Shown here piece by piece: positions 24,644 to 36,332 of a stretch of DNA of 64,000 nt; positions within the stretch are counted from its first letter, which is position 1; each line of letters opens with the position of its first letter. Location of the stretch: NCBI RefSeq assembly GCF_003672135.1, contig NC_039510.1:5456001-5520000 (forward strand), read 5' to 3'. This DNA is from Ooceraea biroi (taxonomy: Eukaryota > Arthropoda > Insecta > Hymenoptera > Formicidae). A model generated the notes under the pieces. The model saw only the letters and a program-made list of their open reading frames with translations, was not told the DNA's origin and did not search any database. The translations under genes were made by a program, and so were the position numbers.

Positions 24644-24951
24644 TAACATCTATATTCGGGGTGATCAACGGCAACTTCACGTCGCACCTTGCCAATCGTG
24701 TTCCGAGGCGAACGAAAAGTGCCGATCACGAGTCGGAGGATCATTAAAAAACAGCTAATCACTGTCGCGTGCTTTAAATCAGCTCGAAAATTCGTTCGGC
24801 ATTCCCGGCTTTCGCTCGATCGCGCGACGCATCTTGGACGAGCAGATAAGACGAAACGACGCACAGATTGCTACGATTGCCGCGAGTTTTGGCCATTGCG
24901 AATGACGAAAGTGGACACTGAAACATGGCGACCAGAACACGTAAGCACACG

Positions 24952-24970
24952 ATATATATATATATATATA
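24952..24970. repeat. (AT)n microsatellite
   Basis: A pure AT dinucleotide run of about 19 bases, just upstream of the 156-bp satellite. Confidence 0.9.
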
Positions 24971-25016
24971 AATTGCGATCACGAATATCGAATCCCGACG
25001 TTTGTCTATTGGACAC

Positions 25017-26336
25017 AATACGATTTTCGACCGGCGATACATTACGCGCGCGAGCGTCACAAGACGATACTCCGAACCGAGGCGAAGCTACACAGGTGAC
25101 TGATCGCGAAAGGACGCGAGCAAAAACTACGGCGCGAGCGACTTGTTCTTCCGCAGCGCGTATAAACATAACGATACGATTTTCGACCGGCGATACATTA
25201 CGCGCGCGAGCGTCACAAGACGATACTCCGAACTGAGGCGAAGCTACACAGGTGACTGATCGCGAAAGGACGCGAGCAAAAACTACGGCGCGAGCGACTT
25301 GTTCTTCCGGAGCGCGTATAAACATAACGATACGATTTTCGACCGGCGATACATTACGCGCGCGAGCGTCACAAGACGATACTCCGAACCGAGGCGAAGC
25401 TACACAGGTGACTGATCGCGAAAGGACGCGAGCAAAAACTACGGCGCGAGCGACTTGTTCTTCCGCAGCGCGTATAAACATAACGATACGATTTTCGACC
25501 GGCGATACATTACGCGCGCGAGCGTCACAAGACGATACTCCGAACCGAGGCGAAGCTACACAGGTGACTGATCGCGAAAGGACGCGAGCAAAAACTACGG
25601 CGCGAGCGACTTGTTCTTCCGCAGCGCGTATAAACATAACGATACGATTTTCGACCGGCGATACATTACGCGCGCGAGCGTCACAAGACGATACTCCGAA
25701 CTGAGGCGAAGCTACACAGGTGACTGATCGCGAAAGGACGCGAGCAAAAACTACGGCGCGAGCGACTTGTTCTTCCGGAGCGCGTATAAACATAACGATA
25801 CGATTTTCGACCGGCGATACATTACGCGCGCGAGCGTCACAAGACGATACTCCGAACCGAGGCGAAGCTACATAGGTGACTGATCGCGAAAGGACGCGAG
25901 CAAAAACTACGGCGCGAGCGACTTGTTCTTCCGGAGCGCGTATAAACATAACGATACGATTTTCGACCGGCGATACATTACGCGCGCGAGCGTCACAAGA
26001 CGATACTCCGAACTGAGGCGAAGCTACACAGGTGACTGATCGCGAAAGGACGCGAGCAAAAACTACGGCGCGAGCGACTTGTTCTTCCGGAGCGCGTATA
26101 AACATAACGATACGATTTTCGACCGGCGATACATTACGCGCGCGAGCGTCACAAGACGATACTCCGAACTGAGGCGAAGCTACACAGGTGACTGATCGCG
26201 AAAGGACGCGAGCAAAAACTACGGCGCGAGCGACTTGTTCTTCCGGAGCGCGTATAAACATAACGATACGATTTTCGACCGGCGATACATTACGCGCGCG
26301 AGCGTCACAAGACGATACTCCGAACCGAGGCGAAGC
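25017..26336. repeat. 156-bp satellite array, left block (about 8.5 units)
   Basis: The word CGATTTTCGA recurs at 25021, 25177, 25333, 25489, 25645, 25801, 25957, 26113 and 26269, exactly 156 bp apart. Units are almost identical and differ mainly at three positions (AACCGAGG or AACTGAGG, CACAGG or CATAGG, CCGCAGC or CCGGAGC). Because 156 is divisible by three, the minus strand is open through the whole block as a 52-residue repeat ending downstream at 24774; on the plus strand the AACTGAGG variant makes a stop. All three common variants change an amino acid in the minus frame, which argues against coding. The near-identity suggests recent expansion or gene-conversion-like homogenisation. Confidence 0.95.
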
Positions 26337-26338
26337 TA
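26337..26338. repeat. TA target duplication, left of mariner
   Basis: TA directly before the left terminal repeat, matched by TA at 27628-27629. Removing the element plus one TA restores the satellite unit and its 156-bp spacing (26269 to 27716 equals 156 plus 1291). Confidence 0.9.
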
Positions 26339-26368
26339 TTGGGTTGTTCGGAAAGTAATTTCGTTTTT
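26339..26368 (+). repeat. mariner left terminal inverted repeat
   Basis: About 30 bp beginning TTGGGTTGTTCGGAAAGT and ending in TTCGTTTTT. It pairs with 27598-27627 with one mismatch (A versus T at the 19th position). Confidence 0.93.
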
Positions 26369-26523
26369 CACAAAGAGATGTCGTTAGTCGCGTTCCTCGA
26401 TACTTAACCTTACTCTAAGCGACAAATTCGTTTTATATTTTGACAACTGACATTTCAGACGTCATTTAGTATCTTATTGTGTTGCGATCTGTCAAGTAAT
26501 TTTTGTTTGGCATTACATCAAAC

Positions 26524-27553
26524 ATGGAAAATCAAAGTGAGCATTTTCGTAATATTTTGCTTTTTTACTACCGAAAGGGTAAAAATGCAGTGCAAGCGAG
26601 AAGAAAATTGTGTGCCGTGTACGGAGAAGATGTATTGAGTGAACGTCAGTGTCAGAATTGGTTTTCGAAATTTCGTACTGGAAATTTCGATTTGAAAGAT
26701 GCACCACGTTCAGGTCGGCCAATTAAAGCTGATGACGAGAAAATAAAGGCTCTAGTGGATGCAAACCGTCGCATAACAACACGCGAAATTGCTGAAAAGT
26801 TAAATTTATCGAATTCGACCGTTTACGATCATTTGAAACGCTTTGGATTCGTTTCAAAGCTCGATATTTGGGTTCCACACAATTCAAAAGGAAATTGACT
26901 TGATTCGACGCATTACCATCTGCGATTCATTGGTGAAACGTGAAGAAAATGAACCATTTTTGAAGTGAATCATAACTAGAGATGAAAAATTGATTGTTTA
27001 CAACAATGTTAAGCGAAAACGATCATGGTCCAGGCAAGATGAACCTGCTCAATCGACATCGAAGGCAGATATTCATCAAAAGAAGATGATGCTTTCTGTA
27101 TGGTGGGATTGGAAGGGAATCGTATTTTTCGAGCTACTACCAAGCAACCAGACGATTGATTCGAAAGTGTATTGTCGTCAGTTGGATGAATTGGATGCTG
27201 CCATCAAGCAGAAGCGACCAGAATTGGCGAATAGGAAAGGTGTCGTATTCCATCACGACAATGCCAGACCACACACAAGTTTGGTCACTCGCCAGAAGCT
27301 TTTACAGCTTGGATGGGATGTGCTACCACACTCACCATACTCTCCTGATCTGGTACCATCCGATTACCATTTGTTCCGGTCTCTACAAAATTCTTTGAAC
27401 AATGTAAACTTCGATTCAAATGAAGGCGTCAAAAATCACTTGCTTCAATTTTTTGTCAATAAGGAGAAGGACTTCTATGAACGTGGAATCTTAAAGTTGC
27501 CAGAAAGATGGCGAAAGGTAGTGGAACAAAATGGCCAATACATCACTGAATAA
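26524..27553 (+). pseudogene. mariner transposase, DD34D, broken by frameshift and stop
   Basis: The transposase would cut and rejoin the element at TA targets. The first part (ATG at 26524, 124 codons, stop at 26896-26898) contains the two N-terminal helix-turn-helix regions (about residues 8-50 and 85-115, with TTREIAEKLNLSNSTVYDHL) and the WVPH linker. Just after WVPH a one-base shift moves the catalytic part into another frame, and that frame has a further stop (TGA at 26966-26968) shortly before the first catalytic Asp (26981). The remaining frame runs to the stop at 27551-27553 and keeps FHHDNARPH (second Asp at 27257) and YSPDLVPSDYHLF (third Asp at 27362), exactly 34 residues apart. 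Usual length is about 345 residues. The mammalian SETMAR fusion carries a related domain, but there is no SET domain here. Confidence 0.95.
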
Positions 27554-27597
27554 AATTTATTCTAAATATGAAAAAACCGCCTTTCATTTTTCCTTGA

Positions 27598-27627
27598 AAA
27601 AACGAAATAACTTTCCGAACAACCCAA
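27598..27627 (-). repeat. mariner right terminal inverted repeat
   Basis: Inverse complement of the left end, finishing CTTTCCGAACAACCCAA at 27627 and followed by the TA duplication at 27628-27629. Confidence 0.93.
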
Positions 27628-27867
27628 TACATAGGTGACTGATCGCGAAAGGACGCGGGCAAAAACTACGGCGCGAGCGACTTGTTCTTCCAGAGCGCGT
27701 ATAAACATAACGATACGATTTTCGACCGGCGATACATTACGCGCGCGAGCGTCACAAGACGATACTCCGAACCGAGGCGAAGCTACATAGGTGACTGATC
27801 GCGAAAGGACGCGAGCAAAAACTACGGCGCGAGCGACTTGTTCTTCCGGAGCGCGTATAAACATATA
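27628..27867. repeat. 156-bp satellite array, right block (rest of one unit plus one unit)
   Basis: The satellite continues after the mariner with TACATAGGTGACTG and a final unit anchored at 27716, ending around GCGTATAAACATA at 27866. The unit carrying the insertion has private changes (CCAGAGC, GCGGGC). The array then gives way abruptly to unrelated AT-rich sequence. Confidence 0.93.
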
Positions 27868-30800
27868 CAATCGTCCGTTCGTAACTCACTTATGAAAAAC
27901 ACTTGATCTGATACGTTTTTACTATCACGCGAACTTTACCGTTTTCTACATAGACAAACTGAAATTTACGCGTATTTATTTCGATAATAAATTTATACAT
28001 TTTGTCACATGTTTGCTCTTTGGTTTGCTCTCTTAATTCGCTGAGTGTGTGAGTACATGTGTATATATGTATATAAAACTAAAATTATAAATCTAATATC
28101 GTGAGAAATGTGCTTAGTTTTTTGTAAATATTTTTACGTTATTGTATGTGTGTGCGTAATATTTAAATAATTTTTGTCTTTGAATTAATTAGATGCACTC
28201 TAACAATCAATTATCATTAGTTTTGAGGTGTGATAGGAACTATGAAAATTCTGATATAACTGGGTAATTCAGATTTTCATAAGTGGAAAAACAAATAAGA
28301 GATGTGTAACGAACTCGTCTATAGAAAATTCTCTTTGAGAGAAACTAATAATAAGAAGCATGCAACGTACACGAATGTACACACATTATTTATATACCTA
28401 TTTTATATTGGAATTGTTTGAAAATACTCTGACAACTTGCGCCTTGTGAAATCGTAGGCATAAAACTGCCAGGCACAGTTCAATCTCCAAAGTTGCTGGC
28501 ATTCGCGGAACTGCGAAAGGACTTTGGTAGCATTAACTGCTTTAAATTAGTTTGCAGCGAATTGCTGGAGAGCCACTGAAACGTTATTAGTTTACCCGCG
28601 GTATAATGAGATTGCATGCACAATTGCGTGCCGCTATTAAGTACGTCACATACGATTTTCATGACAAGTAAGGAAACGTTACAAAGTCCTCGCTCGGTGA
28701 ATCGAATTTACAGGCCGGTGAAACTTCAGCGAGCACTGCCGCAAATTTGAATTAAGCAGATCCGATTTCAGCTCTAATTATACCACGCGATACTGTTTTG
28801 ACAGCAGCATTAAGGATTCAATAATTTGGTCGGCTGAATTGTTAATTGGGGCGGCAATGTAGACATTTCTGCGGTAACAATGATGGGAATATCACATGTC
28901 AAATATAAATACCAACGATTCTGCTGTGTTATAATTCGATACATGTAATTATCCTTGAAAAATGAACTATTTACAGATATTTTAAACAATAAGATTGTAC
29001 CTTCGTCAGATATTTTGTTCTCGATCGCATTTAACAGAATTAAACGATTTTCTCAGCAGCTGTTGATAGTTTGGAAACATTTGTTATTGAAGAGCCAGAG
29101 AACGAATTCTCTCCAGGATCGCTTGACGACTGCCTCAGTCTTTTCGAAGCGTGTTTCTCGTTTACCATGCTGGTGCAGTAAATCGCGCGATGTGCGACGC
29201 GAATGAAAGGCAAACGAAAGGCACGAGCCGACTCTTTCCGCTCCGAATAGTAAAAGCTCTCGGAGTGCAGGCAGACATACGAGCTCGATAAGTCCGCCGT
29301 ATTCTTGTTGGCGAGATAAAGAACGCCGGGCAGCTCCAACTGTCGAAACTTCTGGCCTCGGGGGAACTTTAAACATAGTCATTCGGCCGAACCGAACTCC
29401 GAAAACTACGCCGGCTTTCCGGATTCTGCTGGACCCGCGCGAATGCAGAAACCACGTTTAATACGGTGGAGTAGCCTGATCTATCCACTGCATGCATCGT
29501 GTTACACAACCGTACTCTCGTGTCGACCAATCTCGAAACTAATCGTCGAAAGCACAACCCGAATCGCCCCGGTTCCGCGCAGAAAAATATAGCTCCCCAA
29601 ATGCGAAACGTTCTCGCGAGGTTTCATCAACGGTAACGGAATTCCGCGGAAATAGAACCTCGGCCTGATGATTCTGTAGAAAAACTTACGTGGATGAAAT
29701 GTGGCTGATAAAACATTGACGAAGCGAAATAATATCGATTCGGAGTAACGTTATAACCGCGAGGTCATATTGGGATTTTCGGAGCTCTGGCCATTCGAGA
29801 AGAAAAAATTTAGCTTTCTAGAAGCACGGAAAAAATCTATACTAATAATTAAAAACGCTATCTCATCGCGCTAAAGACTTTTTTCATTAAGATATGAATA
29901 AACATATGCATAATATATACTTTTGGATACTTACTTTTGGAGTACACAGAGAGTACAGATTTCAAGATTCCGCGATTACCCATTTTACTCGCGATAATCG
30001 AAGATTTATAAAAATATCTTATCGCGTAACATCAATAAATTTGTTTCAGGACAGTTACGAATAAGCGTAAATCGAAACAAGTGTATGCGCTTCACGTCCA
30101 CCGAAATCTGTTTACTCTCCCGCCACCTTTAATCTTCCACTTGTGACGAAAGTGAACAGCGCTTTGTGTCTTATCAATCGTGTCACTAATGCGCATTCTT
30201 TCGTTATCAGCGTCACTCATAGCAAGTCGATGAGTCTAAACGTCAGCCGACTATCGTGAGTCGACATTAGTGATTTTAACAACGTGTCGCGTTTTCTTCT
30301 ACGCCTTGTCGAACACTTTATGTCAGGTATGATAAAATTTTACATATTTACGTTCCTTCGCGTGTCTGTCACGTTCGCTTTGCATTCTCTCTCTGATAAC
30401 AAGAGCGTAAACTCACGGGTATATATCTCTTCGCTCGATGAAACTATTCTCAGCTTGTCACTCGCATTTGATTTGCATGAGAGGAGTTCGATAATTAAGA
30501 AACGTCATGTGATCATTTTATCGGGAGAGTTATGGCCCTTTTGGGAATCCATGCTGATGCTGATTAAACTGCGAGATTGCACCGAACGAGCTATGCCTGC
30601 TATCACCGTGTCATCGCGTCGTTCGACATTTGCATAATCCTCCGCTCCCCCGATCGTAATTGCGTATCGTCGATATTCCCCGAGGCTGGCAAACGGTATT
30701 TAATTAACTAGAACAACGTCGATTTGCAGCGCTGTTGCAATACTATCGAGAAATCGTGCGGGTAACGTGCAAAAGTATATGTACAACCATCTTGAGCGGA

Positions 30801-31864
30801 ATGTATCTAATTTCGTCGATTTTCTCGCACACGCCGAGATTGGAAACATGTGATCTGACGTACTCTCATTTGCTCGCGGAATGTTAGTGTAAAGGTAATT
30901 GTCAGAAAATGTTGCGATCAAGTGCATTTAATCGAAAGCCCACCCACAGGATTGAGTGTATAATGAATATTTAGATAAGGAAATTCTCTCTATATATAGG
31001 GAGAGAAACCTAGAGTAAGCAAACGTTCAAGTTCGAGCTTGGAACTTGAAGATTAAATCCCGTGCACTTATGGAACTCTTGACTCCCGCGATTTTCTCGC
31101 TCTGAGAGCATTCCTAAACTTACAAGTAGATAAACTCCTGCAAAAGCTATTACGGATGCTAATTTAAGCCATTTTCTCCTGGTGTATTCTATCCTCGGAG
31201 CATTCCGCTTATCTGTTTCTTCCAATGTAGCTTTGAATACAGTCGCCACCATTCGTGAGGTCTTTATTAGATTAACTGCTATGGCTGCCACGGTCTGGAT
31301 CGAAGAACGAGTCGCAGAAATAACTTTCTTAACTGAATGCATCTAAGGTTAAAATCTCGTGAAAAGAAAATACATTAAGAATATTAAGCTTCTAGTAGCT
31401 CAGTTTTACGAAGCTTGCGAGTTACATAAAACTGCTACCAATTTTTCATTTCCCTTTAAATATTTCTAGCCATTTCATTCCTCCAGAAATTTCTCTTTTC
31501 TTCTGTAAAGTTTGTACACGCGACTATGATTATTATATGTACGAAACCAATATTTTTTTATTTGAGATAAGAAATATGCCGTCCTTTCTTCGCCATTCAT
31601 CTGGTCGATTTTCTTCATTTGCTGACCTTCCACTCTTACGATGCTACGATATTTGAGAGCTTGTATATTTCGTGCGTAAAATAGCACGGCCTGGTATCAT
31701 ACATCCCAGACCCGCGAACGATGTTTAATTACCCAGAACATCACAGCGGCCGCCTTGACCTTACGATAATAAATCCGCGGCAGAGATACGCGGGTTAATT
31801 GGCATATAAATGGCTTTTCTAGCGTAGCGTTTCCGTCCGCACGAGCACACTGCCGCCACTGCCG

Positions 31865-31884
31865 TTGTTGCTGCTGCTGCTGCT
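31865..31884. repeat. (GCT)n microsatellite
   Basis: Short run of TTG/CTG triplets reading CAG/CAA on the minus strand, where it translates as a Gln tract in an otherwise unsupported frame. Confidence 0.85.
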
Positions 31885-34800
31885 TGCGTTTGCGATCGGA
31901 GAGCACGTGCTCGGCATAATGCGAATTAGTGCACGACCGTACACTTAACTATTCCAGCTATTTGCGCTCATCCGTCCCGAATAATCTCGGATTGTTTTTC
32001 GCTGGCGTTGTCAGTCGATACAAGAGCAAAGGCAATTACGTGACGGTGGATCGCGAGCATTTCGATTCTGCTAGCGCGTGACGTTCTCTTGGAACTAATT
32101 ATGAAGTAATTACAATGCCAGACTCGCGTTTATATCGTATACCTATATGTGTATGTACCGGTCCGGTATGTTCTACATTGCGAATTCTCTCTCCTTTCAT
32201 CTCTCTCACTCTTTCTCTGGCAAATTCGACACTGAATATTTCACAAGCGAAGCCGCGCTCAATTTACTCGCGAATAAATGCGGCTGCGAAACCGCGATAA
32301 TATTTCGGATGGTAACGTAAATTATTCTTGACCTTATGGAGAATGCGATTCAGCTTAGAACAATTGTACCATTAGAAATTCAGCATTTAGCGATGACGGT
32401 TATTAATTACGGGGAAGAGATGCTTAGAAAGAGGCACTATTTCCAGAAAGAGCGTGCATTTTTCTTTCCTGTAAGCGATTCCCGGATAAATTTAGAGAAC
32501 GTTCTCTACAGTGAAAATTCAATAGAAAGTCATTTGCAGCAACTTTCCAACTTTCGGCATTAAATATCCCGGCAATTAAGTCTCTCGAATCAAATTTTAC
32601 ACGCAGCGAAGTAACAAACTCCGGACTTAAGGACTGCTTGCAATTAACAGAAAAATCAGATTTCATTAGAAACTTAACATCTACTTTTCTAGTTTCCGCG
32701 CACAACTCAGTTTACCGGAAGATTCTGTTACTTGTTCAACAACTCTTTCGTTCAAGAAGGCTATTGACCTAATTGTAGTATAAATACAAAACGTTTTATC
32801 AATAATAAACGCAATTAAATGCACCGTTATATTAAAATAATTAAAAACGTCCGCATACAAATAAAGCTGCACGCTGATTTAAGAATACGCATGACGAGCG
32901 CACGACTTTCGTGCAATAAATTTCAGCTATCTGGCTTCTTTACGATCACCAATAATTTTCCGCACGGTTCCCGTCAATTTCCCGCATTTATCCATCTCCT
33001 TTATTCACCATCAGTAGCTGCGGAGAAGTTCGAGATAATTGCCAGTGTCGTCGACACGCGCGGAACTCTCGTAAAATCGACCAACATGCGATTTTAGGAT
33101 CGATCCATTGATTAAATCAAACGTACCTTCCTCTTTGTCATTACTCGCCATAAACGACTGCTCGTGAATCAACGACGCGACGTTACCGTCCGAACGTAAA
33201 CGAAAGCGTCCGTTTTCTCAGCAGGAAACGCTCACAATGATCTTCCCGATTACGTTGTAACATAGCCAAAGAGAATAGAGAAATATCCTTTGTGTGCATA
33301 TCTGGAGATCAGAAAAGCTTCTCGAAGTTAATTTTATCCGCGGAAACCGTAGTGCAGAAAGGATTTTCCAGATAAAATTTCTTTTTGATATCGAGGACTC
33401 TGAAACCACATAAATTTTTCGAGAAACTCGAGTGTCTCTAAAATTAGCAATTAATTGTTAATTTGTTGTCAGATTCAATAGCCGATACGATTTAATGCCG
33501 CTCTGTGTATATCCCATATTTACGCGATAATAGCCCATAACAGCATCGTTTTGCAGCTGGTACACGCAATGATTCGATAGGTAGGGACCATTTCGCTTTA
33601 TCCGGCAACGGACACCGAGTTTAGACGCGGTCGTTTCCGGCAAAAATGTCCTCTTGTTAAAACTGGTCGTACCGAATGGAACAATACGGTTGGCACCGGC
33701 GATATCTTCACTAGCAAAACGTGATTTTTTTCGGACGGAAAATACCGAGAGGATTTCCTATTCCCGCGGACAACGCAACTCGCATCCGTATTTTGCGTCG
33801 AGATAAAAAACACTCTGTGCTCGCCACGTGTGCATCTTTTTCTCCCGAGCGCCATTATGAATGCACGCATTATAAACGCGTCACGCACTGGTAGGATGCA
33901 ATTACCGACGCAACGGTGATTTCGCGTGCACGTTGGAGAAGAGGCTTCTTACGCGTCGAGCTCTCGAGATGAACGACGTGCCGACGAGGACCCGCGTATT
34001 TAAGCTGAGAATAATCGCACCGCGCCTTTCGTCGCCTTTCACTTGAAGACTCTTTTCACTCGGTGAGGGAAGCCGCGGAAGAGCATCCTCGGTATTTCAG
34101 GAGGCGTAAATTCGCCGCGCGACCCCTCTTAAAACTCCGTGCAAACGTTATAAAGCTTTTCACGGTAGTTGCCGCGTCTTCGTCACGGCCGATCTTCGAC
34201 TTCTTCTTCTTCCCCATTTCCCTCGTCGTTTGCGCCGCAAAGCGATGTTTTCATCGGTTATCCCAGCGACGACATTATCTGAAATGGTTTGTATCTACAC
34301 GTAGGGCGGAACTGCTCCAAATAATCCAAGGAAAATACACTCGGCGCGCGAACAAGGCTCTAAGATAAAAGTGGATTTTACGCGCCTTTTCAGATTACAT
34401 CACTCGTAGATGGAGAAAATATTTTCAGATCTGATTATCGTCTCAGGATAAAGAAAGAGCGCTGCATAAAAAAGTACTTAAAATGCAGATTTTTAATAGT
34501 GAAATAACATCAAGTAGACCGAAATATCTTTTTAGAAATCCGTTTCTAAATATCATGCGATTATATGCTTTAAAAAAATAAATCTCACAATTTAAAGATG
34601 AGATTGATTCGAGAGAGGTTTTAATGCTATTACTCTATTCGCCAAATGCGGTTTGCCAGTTAATTTTAGCGATAGTGTTCGCACATCGGACGTCGCATAT
34701 CTGTGAACTAACCAGCCGATTACCGTTAACGGTTGATCGTCCCGATTACCGCGGTACTGGCAACGTAATACTTTTCCCGCAAGAAATCAAGTACAAGCAT

Positions 34801-35719
34801 GCGAAGTATGACTCCCAGGCATTTCCTCCTCGTGCGTGTTAATGACCGACTCTTTCCTTGAATCATTACCGACCTTCCGTTTGTGGGAGCAACGCAGGAG
34901 CATTCCTGCTGCGATTGCGCCTCGAATTAAAATTAGCTTTCCATTTTAATGTTAGTACGTCGAATGCACAAGGTGTTTAAATGCGCGCAAGAAAAAAAGA
35001 AGCAATCAAAAAAGTTTTATTTTACTTTGAATCTTTAATTGCGATTCTTCCTTAATACTGCTTTCTCGGAGATTAAAGTCTAAGGCACTCTATGGAAGAG
35101 ACCTTGCAATCTGCGTCCTTAGAAAATTACGTTCGCGGTGTGCATTGAGTCTGGAAGCTCGCTCTCGCCGGAACGCCCGCGCCGTCGTAATTCACGACTG
35201 GCCGATCAATTAATCGAGTCGTTACAGCTCCGAGCTCACCGGTGCTCTCCCATTCTATCGTAGGCACGTTGACGACCGTTACTGGCTTGATTCTCTTGCG
35301 TCGAATTAAAACTTTCCGCTCGTAGACTCAACAAGTCGGCTCCGCGATACGAGCCGGCTTTGCGTAGAGGCGCGTGATGCACGTGCACGCATACCGAACA
35401 CATTAATAATACAGTTATGCAACGAGCCGTGTGCACGATGGTTATTAGTGACTGGGACCGCGGGCACACAGCATGCAGAATCGGATTGCATAGACATAAC
35501 ACCAACGTGTCTCGAGCACGCCGTGAACGCGAGCGCGACTCACGTTTCGCAACCGTTGCGAAAGCTAAAATGCCTCCAAAAGCGAAATTGATATGAATCG
35601 TTCATCCATCTGATAATCCACACGCAATGAACATCGATAAGCTGTTCATGCCGTATATGCCGTTTTCGCCGGCTATTGATCATCAATTGTAGAATTCCAA
35701 ACGGATTTTGAATCAAAGC

Positions 35720-35753
35720 AATGGTTTTTGCCAGTGCAATGGCAAAAACCATT
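35720..35753. other. Perfect short hairpin
   Basis: AATGGTTTTTGCCA at 35720-35733 is followed by a 6-base loop (GTGCAA) and the exact inverse complement at 35740-35753. The 14-bp stem is too short for a canonical microRNA precursor, and the stem does not extend into the flanks. It could be the remnant of a tiny snap-back duplication. Confidence 0.8.
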
Positions 35754-36313
35754 CCTCGCGATTTGCCAATTATTAATTTTCATAATTGATCTCGAAATGA
35801 AGAGTAAATGTTGAAATATTGTAGTGCAAAGGATAAGAGCGTCATTTATTTCCATCTGTGCTGGAGCTTTATACATCAAACGATGTCATCAATTTAAAAT
35901 GAAATATTGTCAAAGAAAAATTGATTTAAAATTCACTCAAAATTAATCAAGCGTGATTCCGCGTTAGTAGATGTAATTGAAGAAATTTCGAAACATTTGG
36001 CTAATTAGAATACTCTCATTACCCCTATCCTGTAAAACCGCACGCAGCTGTCCGGATCGGAGCACCATTTGATACATGGTGTACTCTGCACTTTGCGCAA
36101 AGCCGCATGAATTGCAAACGTGTCCAGATGCGCGGTATTCTGCGGGCGACGTTATCAATGTAAAACATCACTTGGTCGAAATTCAAACGCATGGATTGAA
36201 ATTCTACTTTATAGCGCACGGCTACCGTTATCGCGCGCCCTGAAATATTTCGCCACGATACGCTAAGGCTCGACCTTAATTTATTCAATGCTTTATCTTC
36301 CCGTAAACCTAGA

Positions 36314-36332
36314 AGCAGCAGCAGCAGCAGCA
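36314..36332. repeat. (GCA)n microsatellite
   Basis: Six AGC/GCA triplets in intronic sequence about 600 bp before the first firm exon. Confidence 0.9.

Larger units (their letters stand above)
23021..24770. repeat. Degenerate tandem repeat, about 207-260 bp per unit
   Basis: Anchored on GGCAACTTCA, copies begin near 23021, 23228, 23453 and 24669. The last spacing becomes about 260 bp once the 958-bp inserted element and its TAA duplication are removed. Units also share GAACACYGGCTYCGAYGAC followed by ATTACTAGTAAC, and GAGGCGAACGA-type words with AATCATTTAAAAAGCAGCTA or close variants. Divergence is high, so the array is old. Weakly similar sequence precedes it from about 22.9 kb. There is no conserved open frame. 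Confidence 0.7.
26339..27627 (+). mobile_element. mariner transposon, complete ends
   Basis: A 1289-bp element has inverted ends TTGGGTTGTTCGGAAAGT at 26339 and the complement ending at 27627. The ends match over about 30 bp with one mismatch and are flanked by TA duplications. Length, ends, target and the DD34D transposase define a mariner. It sits inside a 156-bp satellite unit, so it is younger than that part of the array. Both ends look intact, so it might still be moved by an enzyme supplied in trans, but its own transposase is broken. It lies in a probable intron of the PDZ gene, in the same orientation. Confidence 0.97.

Noticed and set aside
24774..26261. 495-codon minus-strand open frame made of 52-residue repeats
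   Set aside because: It is the translation of the 156-bp satellite. Openness follows from a unit length divisible by three, common variants are all non-synonymous, and the frame continues into unrelated flanking sequence.
25017..27867. CRISPR-like array
   Set aside because: Units are contiguous 156-bp repeats without unique spacers, in a eukaryotic context.
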